A stretch of DNA of 64,000 nt from Pedobacter helvus. GTDB taxonomy: Bacteria; Bacteroidota; Bacteroidia; Sphingobacteriales; Sphingobacteriaceae. The stretch is taken from contig NZ_SRMP01000001.1 of NCBI RefSeq assembly GCF_005925325.1, forward strand, positions 434,001 to 498,000, in the 5' to 3' direction. The stretch's first letter is position 1, and each line of letters starts with the position of its first letter. The translations under genes were made by a program, and so were the position numbers. Below the pieces are notes generated by a model that was not told the DNA's origin, made no database searches, and was given only the letters and a program-made list of their open reading frames with translations. Positions 17,281 to 26,200 of this stretch are shown piece by piece.

Positions 17281-17437
17281 TCCTCCCCCTGCCCCCTCAA
17301 AGAGTGGGATATGCAATTCGCCTTATTCGTCTTGTATCTCCCTTTGGAGGGAGAATTAAAGAGGGAGGAATTACTTTCAATGTTACTACCCCTCTCTGCC
17401 CTTTGGGCATCTCTCCCCAAAGGGGCGAGAAACGTGC
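17281..17437. repeat. GC-rich hairpin repeat between the pump and outer membrane genes
   Basis: A run of pyrimidine-rich blocks and hairpins (CTCCCTTTGGAGGGAG, TGCCCTTTGGGCA, CTCCCCAAAGGGGCGAG) that is the same family as 20719-20803 and 15949-16018 (shared phrase CTCTCTGCC..GGGCATCTCTCCC). It reads open in the frame of the TolC-like gene, which causes the false N-terminal extension there. Confidence 0.65.
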
Positions 17438-17442
17438 GTAAA

Positions 17443-19380
17443 TTAATGTTGTACATCGTGCACCTCCAATTTTCCGTATTTCTTCAATTCGTATTCTTTA
17501 GACATTAAAAAGATGAGTGGCGTAACCAATAAAATGTGTGTCGATGAAGTCAATACGCCGCCAATCATCGGCAACACGATAGGCTGCATTACATCTACCC
17601 CTACGCCCGTAGCCCATAACACGGGTACCAAGCCAAATAACGATACACAAACCGTCATCAATTTCGGGCGTAAACGTTTGGCTGCTCCGTAAATCACATA
17701 CTCCCGCAAATCATCACGAGTAATTGTTTCACTTGAATTTCCTTTGAGTTTAATCAATTGCTGCATGGCATCGTTCAAGTAAATCACCATCACAATACCC
17801 GTTTCTACGGCAATACCGAACAAAGCGATGAAACCTACAGCCACACCTACCGAAAGGTTTACGCCCCAAAAGTAAATCATGTAAGCGCCTCCAATCAATG
17901 CAAATGGTACTGTAATTAAGCTCAAGAAAGCTTCTCTAATGGAATGGAAAGCGAAATAAAGTGAGAAGAAAATAATCACTAAAACCACTGGCGCAATCCA
18001 CATTAAAGTTTGTTGACCTCTAATTAAATTCTCATATTGACCACTCCATTCCAAGAAATATCCCTCTGGTAAAATGCCATCTTCTTTATTCAACTGCTCC
18101 ATGGCTTCTTTCACTGTGCTGCCCAAATCCCGATCGCGAACGTTGAACATCACCGCACCACGTAAAATCGCATTGTCAGAACTAATCATCGGCGGACCAT
18201 CCTCAAACTTTACATCAGCTACGCTGGATAAAGGAATTTCTCCAAAACTTGGCGATTGCAACGGGATACGTTGGATTTGTTCCACACTATTTCTGTACTC
18301 TTGCGCCAAACGCACACTGATAGAAAAACGCTGACGACCTTCAATCGTATTGCCAATGTTTGCACCACCTAGAGCCGTTTCTACCACTTGATTTACATCA
18401 TCAATGTTTAGACCGTAGCGAGCCAGTTCTTCTCTTTTAATATCAACCGCTAAGTATTTTCCGCCAGTAATGGGCTCTACAAATAAATCGCTCACCCCAG
18501 CAGTACCTTCTAAAGCTGCTTTTACTTTCTCCGAAACTGCAGCAATGGTGTCTAAATTTTGCCCGAAAACTTTAATGCCCACATCGGTACGAATGCCTGT
18601 AGCCAACATATTGATACGGTTAATGATAGGCTGTGTCCAACCGTTTACCACCCCCGGAATTTGTAGTTTTGCATCTAATTCGGTAATAATATCCTTCTTG
18701 GTAATACCTTCACGCCACTCACTTTTGGGCTTCAAAGTAATGATCGTTTCAATCATGCTAATCGGCGAATTATCTGTTGCCGTACTTGCTCTGCCCGCTT
18801 TCCCCAATACTTTATCCACCTCTGGCACCGATTTAATGATTTTATCTTGAACCTGTAAAATCCTTTTCGCCTCTGCATTAGACACGTCTGGCAAGGTTAC
18901 CGGCATAAATAAAATGCTTTGTTCATCCAATGGTGGGATAAACTCTGTACCTAAATTTTTCAATAAGGGAATGGTAATCAACAGTGCCACTACATTAATA
19001 ACAATGGTTGTTTTACGCCATTTCAGTACCGTTCTAATGACAGGTTCATAAACCTTTTCCAAAAATCTGTTCACTGGATTGGCACTATCTGGCTTAAATT
19101 TTCCCTTCATAAAAAAGGATATCAGCACAGGAGCCAAAGTAATCACCAACAAGGCATCCACAATCATGATGAATGTTTTGGTGTACGCCAACGGATGGAA
19201 TAATTTTCCTTCCTGTCCGGTAAGCATAAATACAGGTAAAAACGAGGTGATGATGATTACTGTAGCAAAAAACACCCCTCTCGATACTTGCTTGCTCGAT
19301 TTGGTGATAATTGCCAGTCGTTCTTCTTCGCTGATCCACTGTGGATCTTTACGAAATTTATTTTTTAACCAATTCTTCAT
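17443..19380 (-). CDS. cusA: CusA-type heavy-metal RND pump, C-terminal portion (split gene)
   Basis: 645 residues from the ATG at 19380 (an upstream in-frame ATG at 19410 is less likely). It begins in the cytoplasmic loop before TM5 (KDPQWISEEERLAIITKSSKQVSRGVFFATVIIITSFLPVFMLTGQEGKLFHPLA) and covers TM5-6, the second periplasmic porter region (LGTEFIPPLDEQSILFMPVTLPDVSNAEA...), and TM7-12 ending LLVTPLIFLMSKEYELKKYGK. Heavy-metal RND pumps are usually one chain of about 1030-1050 residues; this part plus the upstream part (431) add up to that. The junction is ATGA: the stop of the upstream frame overlaps this start. It could be a frameshift mutation, a sequencing error, or a coupled two-piece pump. 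Confidence 0.85.
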   Translation of the reverse strand: MKNWLKNKFRKDPQWISEEERLAIITKSSKQVSRGVFFATVIIITSFLPVFMLTGQEGKLFHPLAYTKTFIMIVDALLVITLAPVLISFFMKGKFKPDSANPVNRFLEKVYEPVIRTVLKWRKTTIVINVVALLITIPLLKNLGTEFIPPLDEQSILFMPVTLPDVSNAEAKRILQVQDKIIKSVPEVDKVLGKAGRASTATDNSPISMIETIITLKPKSEWREGITKKDIITELDAKLQIPGVVNGWTQPIINRINMLATGIRTDVGIKVFGQNLDTIAAVSEKVKAALEGTAGVSDLFVEPITGGKYLAVDIKREELARYGLNIDDVNQVVETALGGANIGNTIEGRQRFSISVRLAQEYRNSVEQIQRIPLQSPSFGEIPLSSVADVKFEDGPPMISSDNAILRGAVMFNVRDRDLGSTVKEAMEQLNKEDGILPEGYFLEWSGQYENLIRGQQTLMWIAPVVLVIIFFSLYFAFHSIREAFLSLITVPFALIGGAYMIYFWGVNLSVGVAVGFIALFGIAVETGIVMVIYLNDAMQQLIKLKGNSSETITRDDLREYVIYGAAKRLRPKLMTVCVSLFGLVPVLWATGVGVDVMQPIVLPMIGGVLTSSTHILLVTPLIFLMSKEYELKKYGKLEVHDVQH

Positions 19381-20672
19381 GGTTTTGGTTGATTTTGATC
19401 TGATTGCCATTGCGCATATCGCTCCGACAAATGTTTGTAAGCATTCTCGCTCATGATAATTCCATTGTCGACAATTACACCAATAGCTAAAGCAATACCC
19501 GTTAACGACATGATGTTGGAACTAATGCCAAAAGCATTCAACAGAATAAAACTAGCTGCAATGGTAATTGGAATTTGGATGATGATACTTACCGCACTAC
19601 GCCAGTGAAACAAGAAAATAATTACGATTAATGAAACCACAATCATCTCTTCAATTAAGGTATGTTTGATAGAATCTACCGACTCTTTAATCAACTCACC
19701 ACGATCGTAGACAATATCGAATTTCACCCCTTTCGGTAATCCTTTAGCTACTTCGGTCATTTTGGCTTTCACCTTATCGATCACATCTGCAGCATTTTCA
19801 CCGTAGCGCATTACCACAATACCACCTACGCGTTCGCCTTCGCCGTTTTGGTCAAAAATTCCTAAACGAGTTTCGCCAGTCATTTGTACAGTAGCCACAT
19901 CCGAAATGCGAATAGGTGTTCCATTTTGGTTTTTAATAGGAATGTTTGCGATTTCGTCTATCGATTTTAGGTAGCCCGAGGTTTTGATGATGTAACCAAT
20001 ATCACTCATTTCGAATTTACGTCCGCCTGCTTCATTGTTGTTACTTCTTACTGCCGAAATCACCTGTGGCACTGTCAGTTTGTAGAACAGTAGTTTGTTT
20101 GGGTCTATAGCAATTTGATACTGCTTTTGAAAACCTCCAAACGAAGCAATCTCACTTACGCCTGGCACATTCTGTAAAGCAAATTTCACGTACCAATCTT
20201 GAATGGCACGTTGCTCGCCTAAATCTGTATCTGGAGCATCTAAGGTGTACCACAATACGTGCCCTACACCCGTCCCGTCTGGACCAAGCTGTGGTGTAGC
20301 GCCATCAGGCAATGTTTTTGAAATGGTGCTAATTCTTTCTAGCACACGTTCTCTAGCCCAGTAAACATCTACATCATCCTCAAAAATGACATAGATAAAG
20401 CTCATGCCGAACATGGAAGAACCACGCACATATTTAATCTTAGGAATACCTTGTAAATTGGTTACTAACGGATAGGTAATCTGGTCCTCTATCAATTGAG
20501 GTGAACGTCCCATCCACTCTGTAAACACAATTACTTGGTTTTCGGACAAGTCTGGAATTGCATCTATCGGATTTTTCTTCACCGCGAAAATGCCCCAAAC
20601 AAATATCCCAATGGCCAGCACCAACACGATAAATCGGTTGCGCATAGACCAGTCAATAATTTGATGTACCAT
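19377..20672 (-). CDS. cusA: CusA-type heavy-metal RND pump, N-terminal portion (split gene)
   Basis: 431 residues. It holds TM1 (RNRFIVLVLAIGIFVWGIFAV), the conserved NPIDAIPDLSENQVIVFTEWMGRSPQ, the first porter domains (FGMSFIYVIFEDDVDVYWARERV), and TM2-4 with ALAIGVIVDNGIIMSENAYKHLSERYAQW. It then runs into the stop in the TM4-TM5 loop, where the full-length family continues. The remainder is encoded in another frame from 19380, overlapping by ATGA. The VDNGI motif sits where CusA/CzcA proteins carry an acidic proton-relay pair in TM4. It is first of the pump-outer membrane factor-adaptor set. Confidence 0.88.
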   Translation of the reverse strand: MVHQIIDWSMRNRFIVLVLAIGIFVWGIFAVKKNPIDAIPDLSENQVIVFTEWMGRSPQLIEDQITYPLVTNLQGIPKIKYVRGSSMFGMSFIYVIFEDDVDVYWARERVLERISTISKTLPDGATPQLGPDGTGVGHVLWYTLDAPDTDLGEQRAIQDWYVKFALQNVPGVSEIASFGGFQKQYQIAIDPNKLLFYKLTVPQVISAVRSNNNEAGGRKFEMSDIGYIIKTSGYLKSIDEIANIPIKNQNGTPIRISDVATVQMTGETRLGIFDQNGEGERVGGIVVMRYGENAADVIDKVKAKMTEVAKGLPKGVKFDIVYDRGELIKESVDSIKHTLIEEMIVVSLIVIIFLFHWRSAVSIIIQIPITIAASFILLNAFGISSNIMSLTGIALAIGVIVDNGIIMSENAYKHLSERYAQWQSDQNQPKP

Positions 20673-20718
20673 TTGAAAATTATTACCCTCTTTCTTTTAT
20701 GGCTTGTTATAAATATTC

Positions 20719-20803
20719 CTCCCTCTACCCCCTCCAAAGGGGGACATGTACTTCGTAAATTCTCTCCCTTTTAGGGGGAGAGATGCCGAAGGCAGAGAGG
20801 GGT
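20719..20803. repeat. GC-rich hairpin repeat upstream of the RND pump
   Basis: Contains CCCCCTCCAAAGGGGG and CTCTCCCTTTTAGGGGGAGAG-type stems followed by ATGCCGAAGGCAGAGAGGGG. Same family as 17281-17437 and 15949-16018. It ends at the stop codon of the HMA protein gene. Confidence 0.7.
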
Positions 20804-21154
20804 TTAATGCGCTTTTACCGTTTTACCAGTACGGTCGTATTTGCAGCAACCTGGCAACTTATCGTAAACCTCGTTTTTAGCTTTAGCCTTTTCAGTATCA
20901 TGGCCTAGATCAGCTATTTTTTGTTGAATTGCTGCATTGCTGGTTTTAGAACTGTCATAGCTAACAGTTAAAAACTTACTGTCTTTATCCCAAATAGCAC
21001 TGGTAATTGCATCACTTTTCAAACCAGTTTCGATACGTTTTTTACACATACCACAGTTACCTAATACTTTAATTTTGTCTGTTTTTGTTTGAGCAAAAGC
21101 TGCAGTACCTAACATTGTGAATGCTACAACAGCAATCGTTTTTAATAATTTCAT
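20804..21154 (-). CDS. Secreted HMA-domain heavy-metal-binding protein
   Basis: 116 residues. Signal peptide (TIAVVAFTMLGTAAFAQ), then an HMA-like domain with the metal motif GNCGMCKKRIE (CxxC at about 34-37), strands TSAIWDKDSKFLTVSYD and a helix NAAIQQKIADLGHDTEKAKA, and a C-terminal Cys pair GCCKYD. It is a periplasmic carrier or sensor of a soft metal ion, most likely copper, feeding or supporting the RND pump encoded just downstream. Confidence 0.9.
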   Translation of the reverse strand: MKLLKTIAVVAFTMLGTAAFAQTKTDKIKVLGNCGMCKKRIETGLKSDAITSAIWDKDSKFLTVSYDSSKTSNAAIQQKIADLGHDTEKAKAKNEVYDKLPGCCKYDRTGKTVKAH

Positions 21155-21282
21155 AATAATTTCAGTTTTGTTGACAGTAAGAGTTCATGCAAAGCAGATC
21201 TCACCAGCAACGGGTTAAATAAAATAAGATTTGGATTGTTTTGGCTAGAAGCCAGTTGGATTTGTTCGAAACGTTGTTTTAT

Positions 21283-21351
21283 CGTCATTCCCAACTCGAT
21301 TGGGAATCGTAAAGCGTACGCATTAGGATTCCCGCCTACGCGGGAACGACG
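21283..21351. repeat. Dispersed palindromic element with CGTCATTCCC termini
   Basis: About 69 bp bounded by CGTCATTCCC and GGGAACGACG, with an internal hairpin-like GATTCCCGCCTACGCGGGAA. It lies between the HMA gene and the Cys-rich gene. Confidence 0.7.
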
Positions 21352-21391
21352 ACATAATAAAAGGTATTACGTTTTCGAAAGAAAGAGGGTA

Positions 21392-21790
21392 TTATATTCT
21401 GTAAGTACAGTTTTTGATAAAAATAGGGGTTAATTGCCCTAATGGAGGCGCATTACTTCTGGCCTCTTGCGAAACAATCTTGGTAATAGGCAAAAGATAA
21501 TTTTCCAAAGGTTTTACCTGAGGAATTACAAAAACTGATTGTTCAAATTTGTAAATCTGTGCACTCGCCTTTTGAGCCTGATCTACCTTAGCTTGATGTT
21601 GTACATCTTTGCAGCAAGATTTCTCGGAAGATTTTGTTTTTTCCATGCCACAGAAATCGCAAGCATGTTTTTCGCTATCAGTTAAACTCCAATCTACGAG
21701 TTTTCCCATGCAGTAATGAAGATTCACTCCAGCCCCACTGGCCACTGCCAGATAGAAAAATGCCATAAGTGTTAAAAAGATTTTCTTCAT
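21392..21790 (-). CDS. Cys-rich secreted protein of the metal cluster
   Basis: 132 residues. N-terminal hydrophobic signal or anchor (IFLTLMAFFYLAVASGAGVNLHYCMGKL), then Cys motifs CDFCGMEK and SCCKDVQHQAKVDQA, and a hydrophobic C-terminal part. The HYCMGK and CDFCGM..SCC patterns recur in short Bacteroidota proteins beside metal efflux genes. Probably a periplasmic metal-binding accessory; the family has no established function that I know of. First gene of the cluster on this strand. Confidence 0.75.
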   Translation of the reverse strand: MKKIFLTLMAFFYLAVASGAGVNLHYCMGKLVDWSLTDSEKHACDFCGMEKTKSSEKSCCKDVQHQAKVDQAQKASAQIYKFEQSVFVIPQVKPLENYLLPITKIVSQEARSNAPPLGQLTPIFIKNCTYRI

Positions 21791-21932
21791 TGCGAAACAA
21801 AGATGAACAAAAAGTTAGATAGGTTTTTATATAATTTCAAAAATCTGTTATAGAATTGACAAAATAGTGAGAGAAAGTGAGCAAAGGCAATGATTTTATT
21901 ATTCTCAGAAACGTTATTAAAAGACAATCAAA

Positions 21933-21966
21933 AAGGGGCAATGCCAAAATTATCGCATCACCCCTT
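21933..21966 (-). terminator. Terminator of the NAD(P)-binding oxidoreductase gene
   Basis: AAGGGG-ca-ATGC pairs with GCAT-ca-CCCCTT around a 10-base loop. On the minus strand it is followed by a run of five T. It lies 30 bases after the stop at 21996. Confidence 0.6.
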
Positions 21967-21995
21967 ATTTTACTTAAATTATAAACTGGGAGATA

Positions 21996-22643
21996 TTAAT
22001 AAGCTGCAGTAAAACGTTGACGCGGATGCTTATTACTTTCAACTTCATCAGCAATTACGATAGCCAAATCTTCTACGGAAAGTACACATTTACCAGCCTC
22101 GTCGAAAACTGGGTTTTCTAGACCTAAACGGTATTTACCCGTGCGACCAATGGTAATACCAGGATGCATCTCAATTGCAGGACTAAAGAAAGTCCAATTC
22201 AATTCTTTTTCTTTTTTCAGAGTGTTTAGATAATCTCTGGCCGCAGTTGCTCCTGGTTTAATTTCAGCTGGAAAGTCTGGCCCATCAACCAATTGCTTGC
22301 CATCGATATACAAACTACCTGCACCACCAATCACGATCAACCTGTTTACATCAGAGGCTTTTACACCAGCTTGAATTGCCTCTGCACCTTTGATAAAATC
22401 TTCGAAGATGTTTGGGTTAGTCCAACCTGGATTAAATGCACTTACTACCACATCGAAACCGCTAACTGCGTTTGCCAAAGCTGCTTGATCTAACACATCT
22501 ACGCTTACTGTTTTTACATTTTCTCTTACTGCAACTTTATCCGTGTTTCTTGCAATGGCTAATACCTCATGCCCACGATTAGCTAATTCGTTCACAAAAT
22601 TTTTTCCTACAAAGCCTGTGGCTCCTATTACTGCTACTTTCAT
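21996..22643 (-). CDS. NAD(P)-binding oxidoreductase (NmrA/YwnB-like)
   Basis: 215 residues, a single atypical short-chain dehydrogenase-like Rossmann domain. The nucleotide motif is VIGATGFVGKNFVNELANRGHEV at the N terminus, followed by LAIARNT, SVDVLDQAAL, VVVSAFNPG and LIVIGGAGSLYIDG. There is no Tyr-xxx-Lys catalytic pair, as usual for this group. In Bacillus a like protein (YwnB) is next to an Rrf2-type regulator (YwnA); the same pairing occurs here, and both genes carry the same 19-bp palindrome upstream. Substrate unknown, probably a quinone or redox-stress role. Confidence 0.88.
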   Translation of the reverse strand: MKVAVIGATGFVGKNFVNELANRGHEVLAIARNTDKVAVRENVKTVSVDVLDQAALANAVSGFDVVVSAFNPGWTNPNIFEDFIKGAEAIQAGVKASDVNRLIVIGGAGSLYIDGKQLVDGPDFPAEIKPGATAARDYLNTLKKEKELNWTFFSPAIEMHPGITIGRTGKYRLGLENPVFDEAGKCVLSVEDLAIVIADEVESNKHPRQRFTAAY

Positions 22644-22652
22644 ATAATTTGA

Positions 22653-22694
22653 ATTATTGATTATTGATTATTGATTATTGATTATTGATTATTG
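22653..22694. repeat. Six perfect tandem copies of ATTATTG
   Basis: A 42-bp simple repeat of a 7-mer that ends 9 bases before the ATG of the oxidoreductase gene (on the minus strand CAATAAT x6). The last copy runs into the operator at 22693-22711. Change in copy number would alter the distance between operator/promoter and the start codon. Confidence 0.9.
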
Positions 22695-22711
22695 TAATTA
22701 TTTTTATTACA
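22693..22711. promoter_or_regulatory. Rrf2-type operator TGTAAT-N7-ATTACA (oxidoreductase side)
   Basis: A perfect dyad with arms TGTAAT and ATTACA and a 7-base AT spacer, upstream of the oxidoreductase gene. An identical dyad stands before the Rrf2 gene at 23145-23163, so it is most likely the site bound by that regulator. Confidence 0.7.
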
Positions 22712-22728
22712 GTTTAATTTAAAAAAAT

Positions 22729-23142
22729 TTAAGTCGAAAACTTGGCACTAAAATCTTCTAATGTTTGTTGATTGAGTTGATGAATCAATTTTCGTTCAGT
22801 ATCATCATATAAAGAATTTAAATGCTGATTGATTTCCTTGCCCACGCTACACAACGGATTGGGATCATTTTTATGGCTACCTAACAAATGCGCAGATTTT
22901 ACACTTTCGTACAATGCGCCTAAGGTAATTTGCGAAGCAGACTTTGCTAACGTTGTTCCACCATTTTTACCTTCTTTGCTCATTACAAAGCCATGTTCTC
23001 GCAGGTTGATCAACTCTTTTCTCACCAAAACAGGGTTGATATTGATACTTCCAGCCATATAATCTGAAGACAGCAACTCTCCATTCGCCTTTTCAAGCAA
23101 AACCAAAATATGTAGCGAAATAGCAAATCTGCCGTTATTCAT
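22729..23142 (-). CDS. Rrf2-family transcriptional regulator (YwnA-like)
   Basis: 137 residues. Winged-helix pattern of Rrf2: an opening RFAISLHILVLLEKANGELLSSDYMAGSININPVLVRKELINLREHGFV, then the wing SKEGKNGGTTLAKSASQITLGALYESVK. It has one Cys (NPLCSVG) rather than the three-Cys iron-sulphur cluster of IscR or NsrR, so it may sense oxidants or electrophiles by a single thiol. It is on the same strand as and upstream of the oxidoreductase gene, and a copy of the same palindrome stands just before its own start, which points to self-control. Confidence 0.92.
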   Translation of the reverse strand: MNNGRFAISLHILVLLEKANGELLSSDYMAGSININPVLVRKELINLREHGFVMSKEGKNGGTTLAKSASQITLGALYESVKSAHLLGSHKNDPNPLCSVGKEINQHLNSLYDDTERKLIHQLNQQTLEDFSAKFST

Positions 23143-23143
23143 T

Positions 23144-23164
23144 CTGTAATTTTATTTATTACAG
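23144..23164. promoter_or_regulatory. Rrf2-type operator CTGTAAT-N7-ATTACAG (regulator side)
   Basis: Perfect 7-bp arms with a 7-base spacer, ending one base before the ATG of the Rrf2 gene at 23142. The core TGTAAT-N7-ATTACA is identical to the site before the oxidoreductase. A site so close to the start codon would block transcription when occupied. Confidence 0.72.
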
Positions 23165-23258
23165 TACAAAGTAACATAATAATTTTCTAGCTAACAAATT
23201 CTTCAACCATTTTTTTGTTAAAATATGTTAGAAATAGTTCAATAATGGTTTTACAGCT

Positions 23259-23266
23259 TATCTTTG
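23259..23266 (+). promoter_or_regulatory. -7 element TATCTTTG of the AsmA-like gene
   Basis: A full TAnnTTTG match. It lies after the ATG at 23245 and 23 bases before the TTG at 23290, so it decides the start of the AsmA-like gene in favour of TTG 23290. Confidence 0.55.
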
Positions 23267-23289
23267 TAGCGCCATTAACATTTACCATT

Positions 23290-26200
23290 TTGAAAAAGTT
23301 TTTTAAAATTCTAGGCATCAGTTTTGCCTCATTGATAGCGCTCCTCTTTATTATCCCATTTCTTATTCCCAAAACGATTAATCAGCAAATCACCAAAACG
23401 ATTAATCAGCATATTAAAGGAGAAGTTAGTTTTGAAGGTACAGGGCTTTCTTTTTTTACGCATTTCCCTTCTTTAACGCTTAATTTAGATGAATTTCTAC
23501 TAAAAGGTTCAGAGCCTTTTAAAAATGATACTTTGATTTATGCAAAGCAGATGTCTTTAGGTATCAATTTATTTTCACTATTCGGGGATCAGATCAAAGT
23601 GGACGAGTTTTATCTGGACAAAGCTAAAATTAACATTCTTTCTGATGAGCAAGGCCACGCCAATTATAATGTGTACGAAAGCAAAGACGACGGAAAAAAA
23701 AGCAAAGATACAGGCAGTACAGCAATTAAAATAGAAGGTATTTACATCAAAAACAGCGACTTGGTTTACAACGACAAATCGATACCCATGATGATTGATG
23801 CCAGACAGGTAAATTACAGCGGCACCGGAGATTTAAGTAAAGCTATTTTCGATTTAAAGAGTAAACTTTCCATAAAAGATGCGGATATCTATTATGCTGG
23901 CACGCCATATCTATTACATAAAGAGCTAAATGCGAAGCTGATTACAAAGATTAACACCAACTCTTTGGATTTGCTGTTCGATGAAAACAATATCAAAATT
24001 AACTCCCTGCCTATTCGTTTTGTAGGTCGTTTCTCTTTCTTGAAAGATGGCTACGACATGGATTTTAAAACACAAGCAAAGGAAACCGATTTACAAAATA
24101 TTTTTACGGCTTTACCTGCCGAAATTGCTGAAAAATTAGAAAAAACCAAGGTAAAAGGCTATGCCGAAATTGATGCTTCGCTGATAGGTAAGTACATTGC
24201 AGAAAGCAACACCATGCCGAGCTTAACCTTTAATATGAAAGTTCGTGATGGTGAAATCGAAAACCCAAATGCACCTGAAGCAATTAAAAACCTCTTTTTA
24301 AACCTACAAACGAAAATTCCAAGTTTAAATCCTGATAGTTTGGATTTGAATATGGATAGCTTGTATTTCAACATTGGTAATGATTTTCTAGCTTCTACCA
24401 CTAAAATTAAAGGGTTAAAAGAACCTTACATCTATACCAAAACCCGTTCTAACCTCGATTTAGCAAAATGGGCAAAAGTGGTGAACATGGATAGCCTGAA
24501 TGTTAAAGGCAGGTTGGTTATGAGCGTAAATGCCGATGGAAAATACAGCAAAAAAGTGATGAGAAGTGGGTTGAGGCAGGTAGATACGGTTATTGCCACT
24601 GTACCAACTTTTGATGCTAAAATTAAGCTGAGCAATGGCTACTTCAAATATGCTTCTTTGCCTTCTCCTATCGATAAAATCAACTTCGATTTTGTAGGGA
24701 ATAACGTTAACGGCGATTACAAGAACACGAAATTAGAAATCAGCAGTATCGATATCAACGCAATGTCGAACTACATTAAAGGTTATCTGAAACTGCAAAC
24801 CATCAATAACATTACTGTAGATTTAGGCTTAAAAACAGTTATCAATTTTGCAGAAATCAAGAACTTTTACCCTATTAAAGACTTAATTTTAGATGGAAAA
24901 TTAGCGATTGATGCGAACAGCAAAGGCGCTTATGATAAGGCTAAAAAACTTTTTCCTGTCACGAAGGCTTCAATTAAACTAGATAGAGGCTATATCAAAA
25001 CGGCAAACTTTAACGAAGCCTTAGAGAAAATAGATATCGATGCGGTGGTTACCAATAATAACGGAACATTAAAAGGCACATTGGTACACATCAAACCTAT
25101 CTCGTTCGAAATGGCAAAACAGCCATTTTTGTTAAAAGCTAATGTAAGCAACTTCGAAAATGTATCGTACGACATTGCTTCTAGAGGTACTTTAGACATT
25201 GGAAAATTATATAAGATTTTCGCAATTCCTGGCTATCAAGTTCATGGCTTGATTTACACCAATGTAAACTTTAAAGGCTTGCAGAGCGATGCGATGGCCG
25301 GTAGGTATGGTCGCCTACAGAACAAAGGTTTCATGAGCATTAAGGATTTGAATATCTTAACCGATATGTTCCCGAATGCTTTCATTATCAAAAACGGTAA
25401 ATTCTCGTTCACCTCTTCAGCTTTAAAATTTGATGAGTTTAATGCTTCTTATGGTGGCTCAGATTTCAAATTAAATGGGAATTTGAACAACTACGTGAAC
25501 TTTGTATTTGATGAAAAAGAGAAACTGAGCGGAAGTTTCGTGCTACACAGTAATAAAATTATAGCTGATGAATTTATGGCTTTCTCTGGCGATACGACCG
25601 CGGCAAAAACCTCAGCTACTAAAGGCGTGATCATCATTCCTACCAATTTAAATGTAAGCTTTAATGCCAATGCCGATAACGTAGAATATACTGGACTTAA
25701 CCTCAAAAATGCCAAAGGCAAAATGGTGATTAACAATGGCAAGTTGACACTTTCAGAAACTGGATTTGACTTAATTGGTGCAAAAGTAGTGATGGATGCG
25801 AGTTACCAAAGTACCAGTCCAAAATCTGCCAATTTCGATTTCAAGCTAAATGCCAAAGAATTTGATATTGCCAAAGCTTATAAAGAAATTAAGTTATTTA
25901 GAGAAATGGCTACCTCTGCTTCGAAAGTAAAGGGTATTGTTGGCTTAGATTATCAATTAACTGGTCGCCTGAATGATGAAATGTTTCCTGTATTGCCATC
26001 GGTAAAAGGTGGCGGCACCTTGACTTTAAAAGATGTAAAGTTGGCTGGTTTCAAAATGATGAATGCCGTTAGTAAAGAAACCAAAAGAGATAGTTTAACC
26101 AATCCGAATTTGAAGGATGTAGTAGTGAAAACTTCTATTAAGAATAACATCATGACTATTGAACGCACCAAAATGAAAATTGCTGGTTTTAGACCACGAT

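Noticed and set aside
17250..17456. N-terminal extension of the TolC-like protein
   Set aside because: The extra codons translate a repeat; the signal peptide begins at 17249.
22653..22694. CRISPR-like repeat
   Set aside because: The units are 7 bp, directly adjacent and without spacers; it is a simple sequence repeat.
23215..23289. Upstream starts (TTG 23215, ATG 23245) of the AsmA-like gene
   Set aside because: They lie before a full -7 element (23259-23266), so they would not be in the transcript.
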